Shown: positions 24,937 through 36,690 of the stretch, one piece after another
Layout: every line of letters begins with the position of its first letter
How positions within the stretch are numbered: the stretch's first letter is position 1
Origin: Terebella lapidaria
Lineage: Eukaryota > Annelida > Polychaeta > Terebellida > Terebellidae
Length of the DNA: 64,000 nt
Direction: 5' to 3'
NCBI GenBank assembly: GCA_949152475.1
Contig: OX424563.1
Coordinates: 16,837,001 to 16,901,000, forward strand
Program-made: the position numbers and the translations under genes
Notes under the pieces: generated by a model
Seen by the model: only the letters and a program-made list of their open reading frames with translations
Databases searched by the model: none
What the model was told of the DNA's origin: nothing

Positions 24937-25338
24937 ATGTATGATTTGCAAACAACTGAGTCAATTTTCAAAAACGTATCCTCAACAAAATGTAGTGCGA
25001 GATCAAATATTGTGCTCTGTAAATATATGAGCAAAAAATCTTGTGAACTTGCAAACATATACGATGAAAGTGCAGCCCAAATAAGTCAGAACATAAACAA
25101 AAGCTTGGGTTTCATGACGCAATTGTTAGCATCCGGGACACCACTCATACCAAACCACTTCTCCGGTAATATTCCACGAGTGCTCGATGTGAACCACACG
25201 GAGCTCTTAGAACCCCCTAAGCGTCTTGAACAGTGGATGGACAAGGAGGATGATCATGCCAACGAGTATGCACCAGGTCGCCGAGCTGAACAATGCTATG
25301 TTATCCCATCGAGTAAATTCTGTGTACCCATAATGTAG
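24937..25338 (+). pseudogene. Protein-like repeat fragment, block Q, copy 2 (133-codon open frame)
   Basis: This is the longest surviving block Q frame. It has YMSKKSCELANIYDESAAQI near residue 30, then NHFSGNIPRVLDVNHTELLE and PPKRLEQWMDKEDDHANEYA near residues 82-113. The copy at 16827 shares the second half; the copy at 41085 shares the region from the NIN-like segment onward but is broken. No signal peptide, membrane segment or known motif is visible. It may be an exon-sized relic of a repeat-encoded protein. Function unknown. Confidence 0.4.
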
Positions 25339-26912
25339 TGGCAACATCGCGTAATAAAAGTAACCCAATTCCTGCATATAAATATATAACCAAGTTGTTC
25401 TAAAATTATATTTAGCACAGTTGACCAGACAAAAATGGCAGAAGTTTTTCGAAGATAATGACCGCCATTCTAAACATGGTGCTAAAATGAAAAACAAAAC
25501 CTCCCTTTTGGAATAGTAGTCTTGTGCAAAATTTTTTTTCAGAAAAATTCGACCGTAAACTACAAAAATAAGAAACGACGGTGCGTTAACCTAGAAGCGC
25601 TTCAGCCGAACAATGGCAGCTATATGTCTATAGCTATTATATTTTGATGTTTCTTTTCTTAGCCTAAATTTGCGAAATAACATATGACCTATTGAAGCTA
25701 TCATGGATAAAGTTCGTCATGTTAACTAAGAAGAATTAAAAACCTTCATTAATGGATTGCCGAAGATACTCGGGAATATTAAACGCAACCTTTCCCAACT
25801 GAATTACGACTGAACGCCTCAAAGAAAAAACCTTATCATGATGCATTTAGGACTTTGAGATAAGTGACATTTTTATGTCTAATATTTCAAGCTCTGAAAG
25901 TATACTGGACACAATAAAGCGATCGACCTGCACATAGTACCTCAAGTACATAGTTGATACGTTTGAATATACACGTATCCACCTCTTTACTAAATATTAG
26001 TCACCATGGTTATAAAGTACATTCATTGATAGACGGTTCTGTTGATATGTTTTTTTCTTAAACTTTGAGGGGGTAAGAATTTGATGATGCGAGCACTCCC
26101 TCCACATACTACCATACATTTTGGCGGACAACCCAAAACAGTAAAAACTTTCACTCCCACATATTATCATCTATTGCTATTTCATGGCCCAGATTTGAAT
26201 CTTCACCATTAGCAATACCCAGGGATGTCATTATGAATCTCCTGGTGTATTGGTCTAAAGATCTAGAGCAATTTCGCATGCTTTTTACATTGTATGTTAA
26301 GCACCAATGCTATAAACCTCACTTGCAGATAGATTGTATAGCTGTTTTTTTCCAATTATATATTTTAAAGATGCACTGCCACTATTGGAATCGATTGTCA
26401 TCTAATGGACAAAGTTTGTCAGTCAATGGGACAGTATCGATGGGATCTAATGCACTGTCAGTCATGACCCGTTCGTCTGCCTCTGCGTTGATTCCATTGC
26501 TGATGCTTTGCTGACATTCCGTGAAAATCAATATATAATGCCCAAAAATTATCATCGGTGGATATATTCTAAAGATTCCATAATGATTATGTGAGTTGTG
26601 GTGGTGTCACAAGAAATTGCAGAATCACGTTTCAAAAATATACATGTGGTGTGTAATGTGTCCAGAAAACCACTGCGTCATCTGCCGTAAATAGACATAC
26701 TGTAGCGGCTCCTGTCAAGGAAAACCCTTTAGTCTCTGACATACTCCAGACCAGTCTTCTCCAACAGTCTGCGTTATTCATGAAAACAAAACACTGTAGG
26801 ATAATGAAAAGAACCCGATTGATAATACTAAATTATATCTTGACAAACCATTATGCTGGATACTTGCCATTTTACTAGAACTTTTCCATCATGCCCTTTT
26901 CGATACAAAAAA

Positions 26913-28715
26913 TTAGCCCAAGGGCTAAGATGGGTTACCGGACAATTTTGGTTCAAGCACCACAGCTGAGATATGACATTCAGATTTATCAATAAAGGTC
27001 AATTCCTGTACATACGTCAATGTCACCATTCGGTGTGCTGTTTATAATTTCGTATACAACATATATTCATAATACGAATAGAATGTTTATCTACAAATAT
27101 TTTGTCCGTAAAGGCCAATTTACACATTTCAGGCCAGGCATGACCTTGAGAATAAGCCTTCACGGTTGACGTCCTTTTAGGTCACCAACAGATGGTGATC
27201 TTATGCTCTTCTGACTATATGCTAATAATGCAATCCTAACCTGTATGTGCAATTGTTTTAGCCCAACAAAGCAATTTACACATTTCATGGTAAATCTGAC
27301 ATTGAGATTTTATACTCAAGGTCATCTGAGGTCAGAAACAAGGTCACCAAAAGACTTCCTAAATGCTCATAATATAAACATAACCTATCTACAAGCATAT
27401 CAATTTACACATTTCATGTCCCCGTGACCTTGAGATTCAGGCTCCAAGGTCATGAGGTCAACCTCAAGGTCACAAAAAGATGCACCATATATGACTTTCT
27501 ATATGCTTATAATACAAATCTAAGCCCTATGTACAAGCGTTTTTGCCCTATATGGCAATTTGTAAATATCGGCCTGTTTGGGCCTCTCCAGCCCACAGAT
27601 TGGGTTTTTTTCAGCAATTTAAGGCACTCTTGTCAAGGACCCCAATTAGCATGTTTTGAAACAAAAATCTCAAAACTGATCAAATATTTTTCGAGAAAGC
27701 AACCAAAAACTAAATTTTGAGCCTTTTTGGGCCATAATTTTGGGCCTATCGATCGATTCAAGGCACTCCATCTTTATAAACAATGTTGAGGACCCCAATC
27801 AGAAGGGTTTGAAACAAAAATCTTGAAACCGATCAGGCAGTTTGCGAGAAAACCGCTAAAAACTGAATTTTAGGCCTTTTTGGGCCATTTGAGCCATAAT
27901 TTTGGGCCTATCGATCGATTCAAGGCACTTCATCTTTATAAACAATGTCAAGGACATCAATTAGCATGTTTTGAAACAAAAATCTCAAAAGTGATCAGAC
28001 AGTTTTCGAGAAAAGACAGACAAGGTGCAAATTTGGGCATTTTTCGATCCAAAAATGGCTGCTTTGACCTCTCAAGGTCATCCAAGATCAAATTCAAGGT
28101 CACCACACAAGTCGCAATATATGACTTCCCATTTGAAAGTGCCAATTTCTAAGCTCTATCTTCAAGTGTTCTATGAGTACAGTCCCGGCAGCTACCATTA
28201 TGAAGGAAAAAAGTGCCGAAAATTTTCAAAAAAATTTCCAAAGGGTGAAAATTTTTTTTTGCCTGGAAATGGCCCAAAATGGATAGTAATGCGATTTGGG
28301 GCAAAGAAAAATGTTTTTGACGACTCGTCAAAAATTCAAAATGGCCGCCACACGGAGACCGGCGATTCAAGGGCAACAAAACTTATACACGTCATGAAGG
28401 TATATAAGAGAAATGTTTTCAAACAAAAATCTCAAAACTGATCAGACAGTTTTTGAGAAAATGGCCGCCAAAGTTCAAAATCGAGCGTTTTTCGACGAAA
28501 ACGGCCTCAATTTTGAGAAAAATTGAAAAATCAGAAAAAAAAAATTACCTCCTTCTTGAGTTTTTTTAAGGTATCTTTTCCCAAATTTTCAGAAAGATTA
28601 CACTTTAAAGATAAAAATGTGGACGGACGGATGGTTGGCTAGACGGACGGACGAAAGACAGACGACAGACGCAACGTGACGGCAATGGGTAATCGGACCA
28701 TAGGTCCGGTAACCT
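26913..28715 (-). mobile_element. Hairpin-ended element, family E, in an A6 target
   Basis: Minus-strand orientation. The right end holds GGTAATCGGACC-ATA-GGTCCGGTAACCT, an almost perfect hairpin. Next to it is an ACGGACGG-rich tract and AAAATTACCTCCTTCTTGAG. The left end is TTAGCCCAAGGGCTAA, itself a small palindrome. A6 flanks both sides (26907-26912 and 28716-28721). Copy Y at 36056-36063 has the uninterrupted site with a single A run, so the insertion and its duplication are visible directly. The interior has repeated AAGGTCA motifs, including AGGTCATGAGGTCA near 27448, and duplicated GGGCCTATCGATCGATTCAA blocks. No transposase. Frames of 90-138 codons are non-coding. Confidence 0.85.
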
Positions 28716-29030
28716 AAAAAACCAAAACATCAATTGTGGAAATCATTTTGGTGGCAACTATCTATTGTCACGCACACAAGTCATACTGCTGTGAATATTC
28801 TTCGACTCAGGGCACTGTCTGAGATTGATATACACATATTAATGATGATATCTTGCTGTGAAAATCATGATGAAGGGGAAACAATAGCAATATCAATCCT
28901 GAGGCTACTTCTGCTTCTAGGTCCTGCCACAAATAGTGGGCGTGTTTACTCGGACGTATGAGATACTACCCCATATTAATGTGATACTAAATTTGACTTA
29001 AAAGACACTTCAAGTGATGCGTAGGAGTTA

Positions 29031-29310
29031 TTGAATCACATGTAGGAGATATCGAATCATATGTAAAAGATATTGAATCACGTGTAGGAGATATTGAATC
29101 ACATCTAGGAGATATTGAATCACATCTAGGAGATATTGAATCATATCATGGACATAAAAGATCATGTCCATGATCATATGTAAAAGATATTGAATCACCT
29201 TTAGAAGATATCGAATCATATGTAGGAGATATTGAATCATCTGTATGAGATATTGAATCACATCTAGGAGATATCGAATCATATGTAGGAGATATTGAAT
29301 CATATGTGAG
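29031..29310. repeat. 21-bp minisatellite (GAATCACATGTAGGAGATATT type), copy X array
   Basis: About 12-13 units of 21 bases with the core GAATCA.AT.TAGGAGATAT. They are interrupted near 29143-29185 by an inverted repeat (CATGGACAT..ATGTCCATG). Because 21 bases are seven codons, frames stay open through the array on the minus strand, giving heptads such as YDSISPT. The array is present at the same place in copy Y with more units. Confidence 0.85.
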
Positions 29311-29853
29311 AAATATAGACAGGAGTGTGCATGATGTGTTAAATCTACGACGAGTATGTAAAAGCAAGAGTGTTAGTGGGACAACATGGAAGACGTCATG
29401 ACCACATTGATTTGTCTTTCCAGCTCGGCTGTTATTTTTTACATCATTACATGTTTACGTATGACTTGTGTTCCAATTGGCTGCAATTTGTGCTTGTAAC
29501 AAACATGTACGATACGCCAGATAAGTGAACTCAAATCCGTGAAACAAATTCGTTTCTAAATCCTGGCGAGAACTGTATTGGCCTGCACTTGGAAGTCCAA
29601 TATGGATTTTCAAAGCAGTTGGTAGCATGGCGTCAGTAAACACACCGGGCACAAACACGGGAAGTATCACCAGACTATTTCGAGGAGCTGAAGTGCCTCA
29701 TACTTACATGAATTGAAAATATGTGTTCAAACATGAATTTCATTCCTGAGTGTATTGATCTTAAGTTCCTCATAAGTTTATTCGTGATTTTAGGGTTGAT
29801 ATAGATAGAAATATGTATATCATAACAACCCTAAACACTGTGGGACCATTGCA

Positions 29854-30198
29854 TTGATGTCCAAAGGCAATAAGCCTACCAGCAAAGCAGTGCACACTGC
29901 TTTCATTACTACTACAAGCCGCTCCTATTGCTCGCTAAAGGCTCCACACACCCTAGAAAGGTTTCGGGCCGACATGTTGTTTATTCACCACATGGAAATC
30001 ATTTCCTGTTACTACCAGTTACAGCAGACTGTCAGCCCCCTTGGGACCAGCCGCCAGGCAGTGTTTGCGACTAGTATCATGGATTATGACGATGTGTCAC
30101 CCTTACATGTTATGGGAACATATTTTCCCATATATTTGGAGGAAGCTGGGCTAACCTTGTTAGCTGAAATATCACAAATGCCATTACTTGTATACTGA
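29854..30198 (+). pseudogene. Protein-like repeat fragment, block S, copy X
   Basis: A 114-codon open frame containing FRADMLFIHHMEIISCYYQL and then MGTYFPIYLEEAGLTLLAEI. The frame at 37296-37580 is its close sister, with about a dozen residue changes over 83 positions and few silent changes; the one at 20562 is more distant. Other copies (33390, 39545, and reversed 48500-48690 and 60060-60250) are riddled with stops. I cannot name the product, and present constraint looks weak. Confidence 0.35.
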
Positions 30199-30407
30199 AG
30201 AAGGAAAATAATGGCTCTCGATACAATCAAATAATGCCAACAATGGCAATGCTATTACACACAGAACATTTACCAGACAAAATACGAAAACACAGTTCTG
30301 TCTAGAATTGAAGGGTCAATCTCATAAGCAGAGCAAAATATTTACATCATAATGGTTATTCGACAACATCAAGTCCGGGTAACATATTCAGAAATCGGTG
30401 TACTGGT

Positions 30408-31508
30408 TACCCTCGCCCCGATAGGGGCAGAGGGTATTGTAATTGGGTCTGTCAGTTTGTATGTCTGTTTGTCTGTTTGTTTGTTTGTCTGTCCGCGCGC
30501 ATAACTCAAAACCGAATGGTCCTTCTTCGTCCTGAATTTCGTCCTGAAATTTATAGGGAAGAAGCGGTATCACCGTGGCTCGGTCCTCCTCAATTTTTGT
30601 CAAAATCGGACAAAAACCGTTGCCATGGCAACGGAAAATGTAAAAATCAATAATTGACCATAACTCCGGTTCTATTCAAGATAAATTTTTCTAACTAATT
30701 TTGTATTTTTCTATGGCCAATTCCTGATCATATGATATATGGCCCGTGGTCGTACGACCAAAACTCTCCATTATCGCCCGATGTCGAAAAATTTGGGGTC
30801 ACGGTTTCGAATTTTTTTGGCCAGCGACGTTTCAGTGCAAATGTCTGCGCTTATAACTCAAAGGCAAACCGCCCGATCGATTTGAAATTTATAGGGCAAG
30901 AGTGCTATGGTGCTGGCTCAGCCTTTTCAGAATTTTGCCAAAATCGGATGAAAACGGTTGCCATGGCAACAGAAAAAAGAAAATCACATAATTGGCTTTA
31001 ACTCCGGTTCTACTTGATATTAATTTTTCCAACTATTTTTGTATTTTTCTTGGGCCATTTCCCGATTGTATGTTGTACGACCGATGGTCGTACGACGACA
31101 ACTCTCCATTATCGCCCGATGTCGAAAAATTGGGGGTCACGATTTCGGTTATTTTTGGCCAGCGACGTTTCAGTGCAAATGTCTGCGCTCATAACTCGAA
31201 GGCAAACGGTCCGATAGATTTGAAATTTATAGGGCTGGAGTGCTATGAAAGTGGCTCAATCCCTTTCAAATTTTGCCAAAATCGGCTGAAAACGGTTGCC
31301 ATGGCAACTGAAAAAATAAAATCACATAATTGACTATAACTCCGGTTCTAATCAATATTAAATGTTCAACCTATTTTTGTATTTTTCTTTGGCCAATTCC
31401 CAATCGTATGGCGTACAACCGATGGTCTTATGACCAAAACTCTCAATTATCGCCTAATTTTAGTGACTAAATCTGAAGGGTGAGGGTCTGCAATCTCTGA
31501 TTGTCTCG
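30408..31508 (+). mobile_element. Second hairpin-ended element family with 338-bp tandem units
   Basis: It is inserted in copy X where copy Y reads on (CTGGTTGCTAATGCAG near 37783), so boundaries are good to about ten bases. The left end has CCCTCGCCCCGATAGGGGCAGAGGG, an imperfect hairpin (written here as its two arms CTCGCCCC and GGGGCAGAG with a GATA loop), followed by a TGTCTGTTTG-rich tract. The body is about 2.7 units of 338 bases, each with ATAACTC.AA, GTTGCCATGGCAAC and TTTTTGTATTTTTCT. No transposase. The 89-113-codon frames are non-coding. Confidence 0.7.
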
Positions 31509-31574
31509 TTGGTAATGCAATGCTGCAAATTCAAACAACAGGTCATCTCAGTGTGACTATAGGCAGGTTCCTTA

Positions 31575-31919
31575 CCTATCGCCGAACCAGCTTGTCCAAG
31601 TCTTTTTACGTCATTTTCGACGAATTCAGCAAAACGTTATTATTGGCCAAAGACGTAATATGTGAAAGTCGGACAATTTTTCGACGCTTTGGCGATAGGT
31701 CAATGGGGCGTGTACAAAGCTCATTCGATAGGTGGCAGCATTGTAATAGTGGTAATTTTGGCGCCAAATCACTAAGGATTAGCGTCTGTTGTGAAACATG
31801 CAGGTGACATTTGGCATGAAAATTCCGTATGTTTGGAGTAATACTATGGTATCGCAATAATAAATTACGTTATGACGTCATATTACCACTAAAACAGTGC
31901 TACCACCTGGCGATTAGGG
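31575..31919. mobile_element. MITE-like insertion in copy X
   Basis: Copy Y (37847-37865) lacks this stretch. The inserted DNA begins CCTATCGCCGAACCAG and ends CCACCTGGCGATTAGG, which are partly inverted (CCTA.TCGCC). Related sequence also occurs inside, TTTGGCGATAGG near 31689. About 345 bases, no coding capacity. The right boundary is uncertain by about 25 bases. Confidence 0.5.
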
Positions 31920-32339
31920 CTTTTTCTGGCCATGCCCAATTGCTTTGCATTTATAATAAATGTGCTGCATATACACCAGAGGAAATAGGCAAAGTCAGTG
32001 ACATGTATTTGTTCAGTTTGAACAAAATATATGTTTTGCATATCTGTGTCTGAACATTTCACTTGAAACATAAATTTCATAGTGTTAGCTCAACAAAAAA
32101 CTATTATATGGGGATTTCCCCAAACATTTCTGAATAAAAAACCCGGGGGATTTTGGTTGACAGGAATGCTTTCTACCTGGAACAAGGTTCCATTGCCCTG
32201 CTATGATTATTGGGATCCGACCATGTATCTGGACACTGCTGATCAAGCGATAAAAAAACACTAATTTGCAATATGGAAAAACTTGTACCTACATGAATTG
32301 TAGATAAAAATAAGCTTATTGAATAATATCCATCAAGAA

Positions 32340-32355
32340 GGGGGGGGGGGGGGGG
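32340..32355. repeat. Run of 16 G
   Basis: Sixteen consecutive G residues inside copy X, absent from the corresponding place in copy Y near 38260. Confidence 0.9.
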
Positions 32356-32378
32356 CTTATGTTTCCATGTATAATCTC

Positions 32379-32706
32379 AGACGCCCGTATAAAAATATAA
32401 CAAGGATTACACCAGCTGAGGAGCTTCTCATATATGATGAACGTTACAACAATTCGACTATGAGGGTCAATGATTGTGTCATCGAAAGATTCTAAATCCA
32501 TAGTTTTGTTGTCGTAAATACCAGGAAGTCATTTGGCATTCAATTGCTTCTGGTGAATTTAACAGAGGAAATTTTTCCCATTGGAATCATTAACTTGTCA
32601 GAAAGAGTTCAGTGTGCTCAACCGTGATGTCGCTAGGGAATATTTCCTTGGCCAGAAGGCAGTCGAGTTGTGGCAGCCAGGCGATCCCCAAATCACACAA
32701 CATTGA
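32379..32706 (+). pseudogene. Unknown repeat-encoded protein, block F, copy X
   Basis: Forward frame with one stop and at least one frameshift. It reads NITRITPAEELLIYDE near 32400-32445 and continues, after breaks, through SFGIQL, PIGIINLSE, NRDVAREYFLGQKAVELWQP and a terminal THH-like end. The reversed copies at 54413-54680 and 61513-61790 keep the same sequence. Differences among copies are partly silent, which suggests it once coded for protein. I do not recognise the family and assign no function. Confidence 0.5.
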
Positions 32707-33303
32707 AACCCTAATGTAGGCAGGTTGTTTGACGCCTGACTGCTCTCAAACTTTTCTAGTATTATCTAGGAAAAGTGCGTGAAAGTGCTCTGTAGAGGCA
32801 AGATGGTATTGTTTCGAATCGAAGATACGAGTCTGAATATTACTATTCATTTCAGATACTGAGTAAATAATTCAGAAGAGAATGTGATGTGAAATGGATT
32901 ATGTGACATTAGTGGGTCCAAAGCTTGAACCGTTCCAGCAGTTGAAGAATTCTTGGAAAATTTAACATTGAGGATTTACATACTTGCATCATAATGATAC
33001 ATGGATGCCATTGATTTTTGTGCTTAATGGCACACACTTTCATGCGACATGAGGAGAATGACTTGGGATGCCACCAGCCAAACACACAGATATCGAAATT
33101 GTTTTGAATAGAATAAACTATATTGCTAAAGCCAGTAGGCCTAGTATTTGTACTTTACAACATACGATATCAAACATCAGAAACTGTTTAGTGGGTTCGC
33201 CCCTTGGATACGTCATTGACCCGTGGGCATTATAAGAAAAACTAATCAATTTTTCTGGATCAATCATGTATGTGTAAATCAAATTTCCTTCCTCTCTCCC
33301 TCA

Positions 33304-33318
33304 CCCCCCCCCCCCCCC
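33304..33318. repeat. Run of 15 C
   Basis: Fifteen consecutive C residues; the equivalent place in the copy near 38945 has no such run. Confidence 0.85.
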
Positions 33319-33349
33319 TTTGACCTAATCTCTCAGCACTAAGAAGAAA

Positions 33350-34560
33350 GGTCACGAGCTAACACCGTGTTCGTTTGCTATCCTCGGACGGCAGAAATTA
33401 CTTCCTGTTACTACTAGTTACAACAGAAGGTCAGCCCCGGTGGGACCAGTGACAATGGAGTGTTTGGGATTGTTAGCATGGATTGTGGGTTTTCGTCTGT
33501 CACCATGACATGTCATGGAGACTTATTGCTTCACATTTGATTTGTGGACGCCTCGCTTATCCCGTTAGCTGAAATGAAATATCACACAGGTATGTAACAT
33601 TCACTCGGAAACAAATCTGGAAGCAACATTTTAGCTCAATTTCGGAGTATTCCAAGAGTTTACTCAATAAAGCTCCCATTATGAAGAAAAATTTCTTTAA
33701 TGGCGAAAACAAAATATGTCACTGGAAATGGCGAAAAAATATTGACTTGATTCCTGATCAAATTTTGTTATTCGCCCATCCATCGGAATTCGTTTGTTTG
33801 ACAGATTTTGAGACAATGGCAGCAAGAAGCGTTTTATCGAAAATATTCGCCATTTGAAAAAAAAAAGTTGGAAAAATATTCTGCCCTCTTCAGTTATTTT
33901 CAAACGTTGGAATCCGTTTGTTTAAAAGATTTTGAGACAATGGCAGCAAGAAGCGTTTTATCGAAAATGGTCGCCATTTAAAAAAAAAAAGTTGGAAAAA
34001 TATTCTGTCCTCTTGAACTATTTTTAGGTATTTTCCCCCCAAAATGTTCAGAAAAAAGAATATTGATGTTGATGGATGGACGACAAACACAATGTCATGC
34101 CAATAGAGAATAGGTCAACGGACCCAAGGCTCAATATGGCTACCGGAAAAAAATGTACAGTTTTGGACCACCGAAGTTCAGAAGTGGTAATTTTTTATTG
34201 ATATTGATGACAAAGAAGTCCTACAATTTACAATGGTAGATGGTTTTGCCTGGAAATGGCTCAAGACACATAATTGATGTCAAACAAAATAATCACTGAG
34301 ACATCCTGGACAATCAGCGTGGCCGACATGCATGGATCAACGATTGAAGAGAAAAGGAGAAAAGTACATGAAGCGAAGGTATTTTGGTAAAGTCCTGTGC
34401 AGGATTTAGAACTAAGTTACGAAAACACATTAGAAAAAGTGGCCGCCAAGTCTGAACTTGGATGTTAAAATCACAGGAGGAAAAAAGGTGAAAATACCTT
34501 CTTCTTGAATTTTTTTGCAAAACTTTCAGAAATATTTAATTGTGGACGACGACGGATGCA
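33350..34560 (+). repeat. Block S fragment followed by two decayed family E fragments
   Basis: 33390-33590 repeats the CTTCCTGTTACTACTAGTTA and GTCACCATGACATGTCATGG landmarks of block S. From about 33650 to 34160, AAAATATTC..CCTCTTGAACTATTTTTAGG and GGATGGACGACAAACACAAT are the inverted 5' part of family E, tandemly doubled with the GATTTTGAGACAATGGCAGC segment. A further inverted E fragment is at 34180-34560 (AAAATACCTTCTTCTTGAAT and GGACGACGACGGATGCAGTG). All are heavily mutated and no gene is present. Confidence 0.6.
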
Positions 34561-35070
34561 GTGTCATGACAATACAAGTATTTGATTTACGTAGATCTGG
34601 TAACAATGATACTGCATTAGACAGCAACAATTCTGCTAGCACATTTTACTTTCATTCCTTTTGTATTTACATCTTTTGTAAAATGATGTATGATCCATTC
34701 ATCATGGATAACCTTTTTTAGATTAACGAAAACAAATAACAAATATATAACATAACTTCTATGGATTTTCTGGCAGTTGTTAGAGAGATTATTGACGGTT
34801 TCTATGTTTATGATGAGGTTGAGTGGCACTGCACTAAAATATTTCGCTCCAAGGAATGTACATCATCCTACTTAGCGTCAGTCTGGAAAAGGACGCGGAA
34901 AAGGACGCGACCTTTCCCAACTGAATTATGGCTGAACGCCTCAAAGAAATATGCCTTAATACCTCAATTGAGATGACATTCTCTCCGTGTCGAGTCGGAG
35001 TCAATGATGAAAATCACTGATAATTGTGACGTCATGAAATGATCATTCGGAGAGACTTGATAACCACCTG

Positions 35071-36143
35071 TTGTTAACATGTACAAATGATAGACAGATA
35101 GTTGATACGTTTGAGCATGTATCCGCCTCTTTGATAAATATTAGTCACCATGATCATAAACTACATTCTTTTATAGACGGTTGTGTTAATATGTTTCTTC
35201 TTAAAGTTTGTGGGGGTAGGAATTTGATGATGCGAGCACTCCCTCCACATACTACCATACATTTTGGCAGACAACCCAAAACAGTAAAAACTTTTATTCC
35301 CACATATTATCATCTTATGCTATTTCATAACCCAAATTTGAATCTTCGCCACCAGAAATACCCAGGGATGTCATTATGAATCTCCTGGTGTATTGGACTA
35401 AAGATCTTGAGCAATTTCGCATGATTTTTACGTTGTATGTTATGCACCGATGCTATAAACCTCGTCTTGCAGGTAGATTGCATAGCTGGTTTGTCTAATT
35501 ATATATTTTAAAGATGCACTGCCACTATTGGAATCGATTGTCATCTAATGGACAAAGTTTGTCAGTCAATGGGACAGTATCGATTGGGATCTAATGCACA
35601 GTCGGTCTATGACTCGTTCGTCTGCATCTGAGTTGATTCCATTGCTGATGCTTTGCTTACATTTCGTGAAAATCAATATCTAATGCCCAAAAATTATCAT
35701 CGGTGGATATATTCTGAAGATACCATAATGATATGTGAGTTGTGGTGGTGTCACAAGAAATTGCAAAATCACGTTTCAAGAATATGCATGTGGTGTGTAA
35801 TGTGTCAGAAAACCACTGCGTCATCTATCCAAAATAGGCCTACTGTAGTGGCTCCTGTCAAGGAATCCCCTTCAGTCTCAGACACACTCCAGACCAGTCT
35901 TCTCCAATGACAGTCTGCGTGTATTCATGTGAAGAACAAAACACCGTAGATAATAAAAAGAACTCGATTGATAATACTAAATTATATCTTGACAAACCAT
36001 TATGCTGGATACTTGCCATTTTGCTAGAACTTTTTCATCATGCCCTCTTCGATACAAAAAAAATCATCAATTGTGGAAATCATTTCGTGGAAAACCATAT
36101 ATTGTCACGCTCACAAAGTCATACTGCTGTGAATATTCTTTGA
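35071..36143 (+). pseudogene. Protein-like repeat fragments, block R, copy Y
   Basis: Three successive forward frames. The first has MMRALPPHTTIHFGRQPKTV (35226 onward) and PTYYHLMLFHNPNLNLRHQK. The second has NYHRWIYSEDTIMICELWWC then CHKKLQNHVSRI, MWCVMCQKT. The third has IDNTKLYLDKPLCWILAILL then ELFHHALFDTKK. Copy X (26080-26905) carries all three with extra stops, and a third copy at 42.8-43.6 kb is more decayed. The conserved phrases suggest a former protein or proteins with several Cys, Trp and His residues. I do not recognise the family. Confidence 0.4.
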
Positions 36144-36360
36144 CCCAGGGTGCTGTCTGAGATTGATATACACATATTAATGATGATATCTTGCTGTGAA
36201 AATCATGATGAAGGGGAAACAATAGCAATATCAATCCTGACGCTACTTCTGCTTCTAGGTCCTGCCACAAATAATGGGTGTGTTTACTCGGAAGTATGAG
36301 ATACTACCCCATACTGATGTGATACTAAATTATACTTAAAAGACACTTCAAGTGATGCGT

Positions 36361-36690
36361 AGGAGCTATTGAATCACATGTAGGAGATGCTGAATCATCT
36401 GTAGGAGATATTGAATCATATGTAGGAGATGCTGAATCATCTGTAGGAGATATTGAATCACATCTAGGAGATATTGAATCACATCTAGGAGATATCGAAT
36501 CATATGTAGGAGTTATTGAATCACATCTAGGAGATATTGAATCACATCTAGGAGATATCGAATCATATGTAGGAGATATTGAATCATATGTGGGAGATAT
36601 CGAATCATCGGTAGGAGATATTGTATCACATCTAGGAGATATCGAATTATATGTAGGAGATACTGAATCATATGTGGGAGATATAGACAG
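36361..36690. repeat. 21-bp minisatellite (GAATCACATCTAGGAGATATT type), copy Y array
   Basis: About 16 units of 21 bases with GAATCA.AT.TAGGAGATAT cores. It corresponds to the array at 29031-29310 in copy X with different unit number and order, so the array has expanded or contracted since duplication. The minus-strand frame through it (36325-36735) is 136 codons of SISP-containing heptads. On present evidence it is a repeat by-product. Confidence 0.88.

Larger units (their letters stand above)
25700..32710 (+). repeat. Large repeat unit, copy X (blocks R, S and F), with three internal insertions
   Basis: It aligns in order with copy Y (34.7-38.4 kb). Shared landmarks are GATGCGAGCACTCCCTCCAC (26086), TGCACTGCCACTATTGGAAT (26372), the 21-bp array (29031), GGGACCATTGCATTGATGTC (29841) and GCTGCATATACA (31964). 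Relative to Y it has extra DNA at 26913-28715, about 30408-31508 and about 31575-31919, each listed separately. Reading frames are short and many are broken, and X versus Y differences inside the best one (29854-30198) do not favour silent sites. I regard it as decayed. Function unknown. Confidence 0.75.

Noticed and set aside
28025..28441. 138-codon plus-strand frame
   Set aside because: It lies across the right end of the inverted family E element, and its protein is not preserved in other copies.
29028..29303. CRISPR array interpretation of the 21-bp repeats
   Set aside because: Units are contiguous with no unique spacers, and the DNA is eukaryotic; these are minisatellites.
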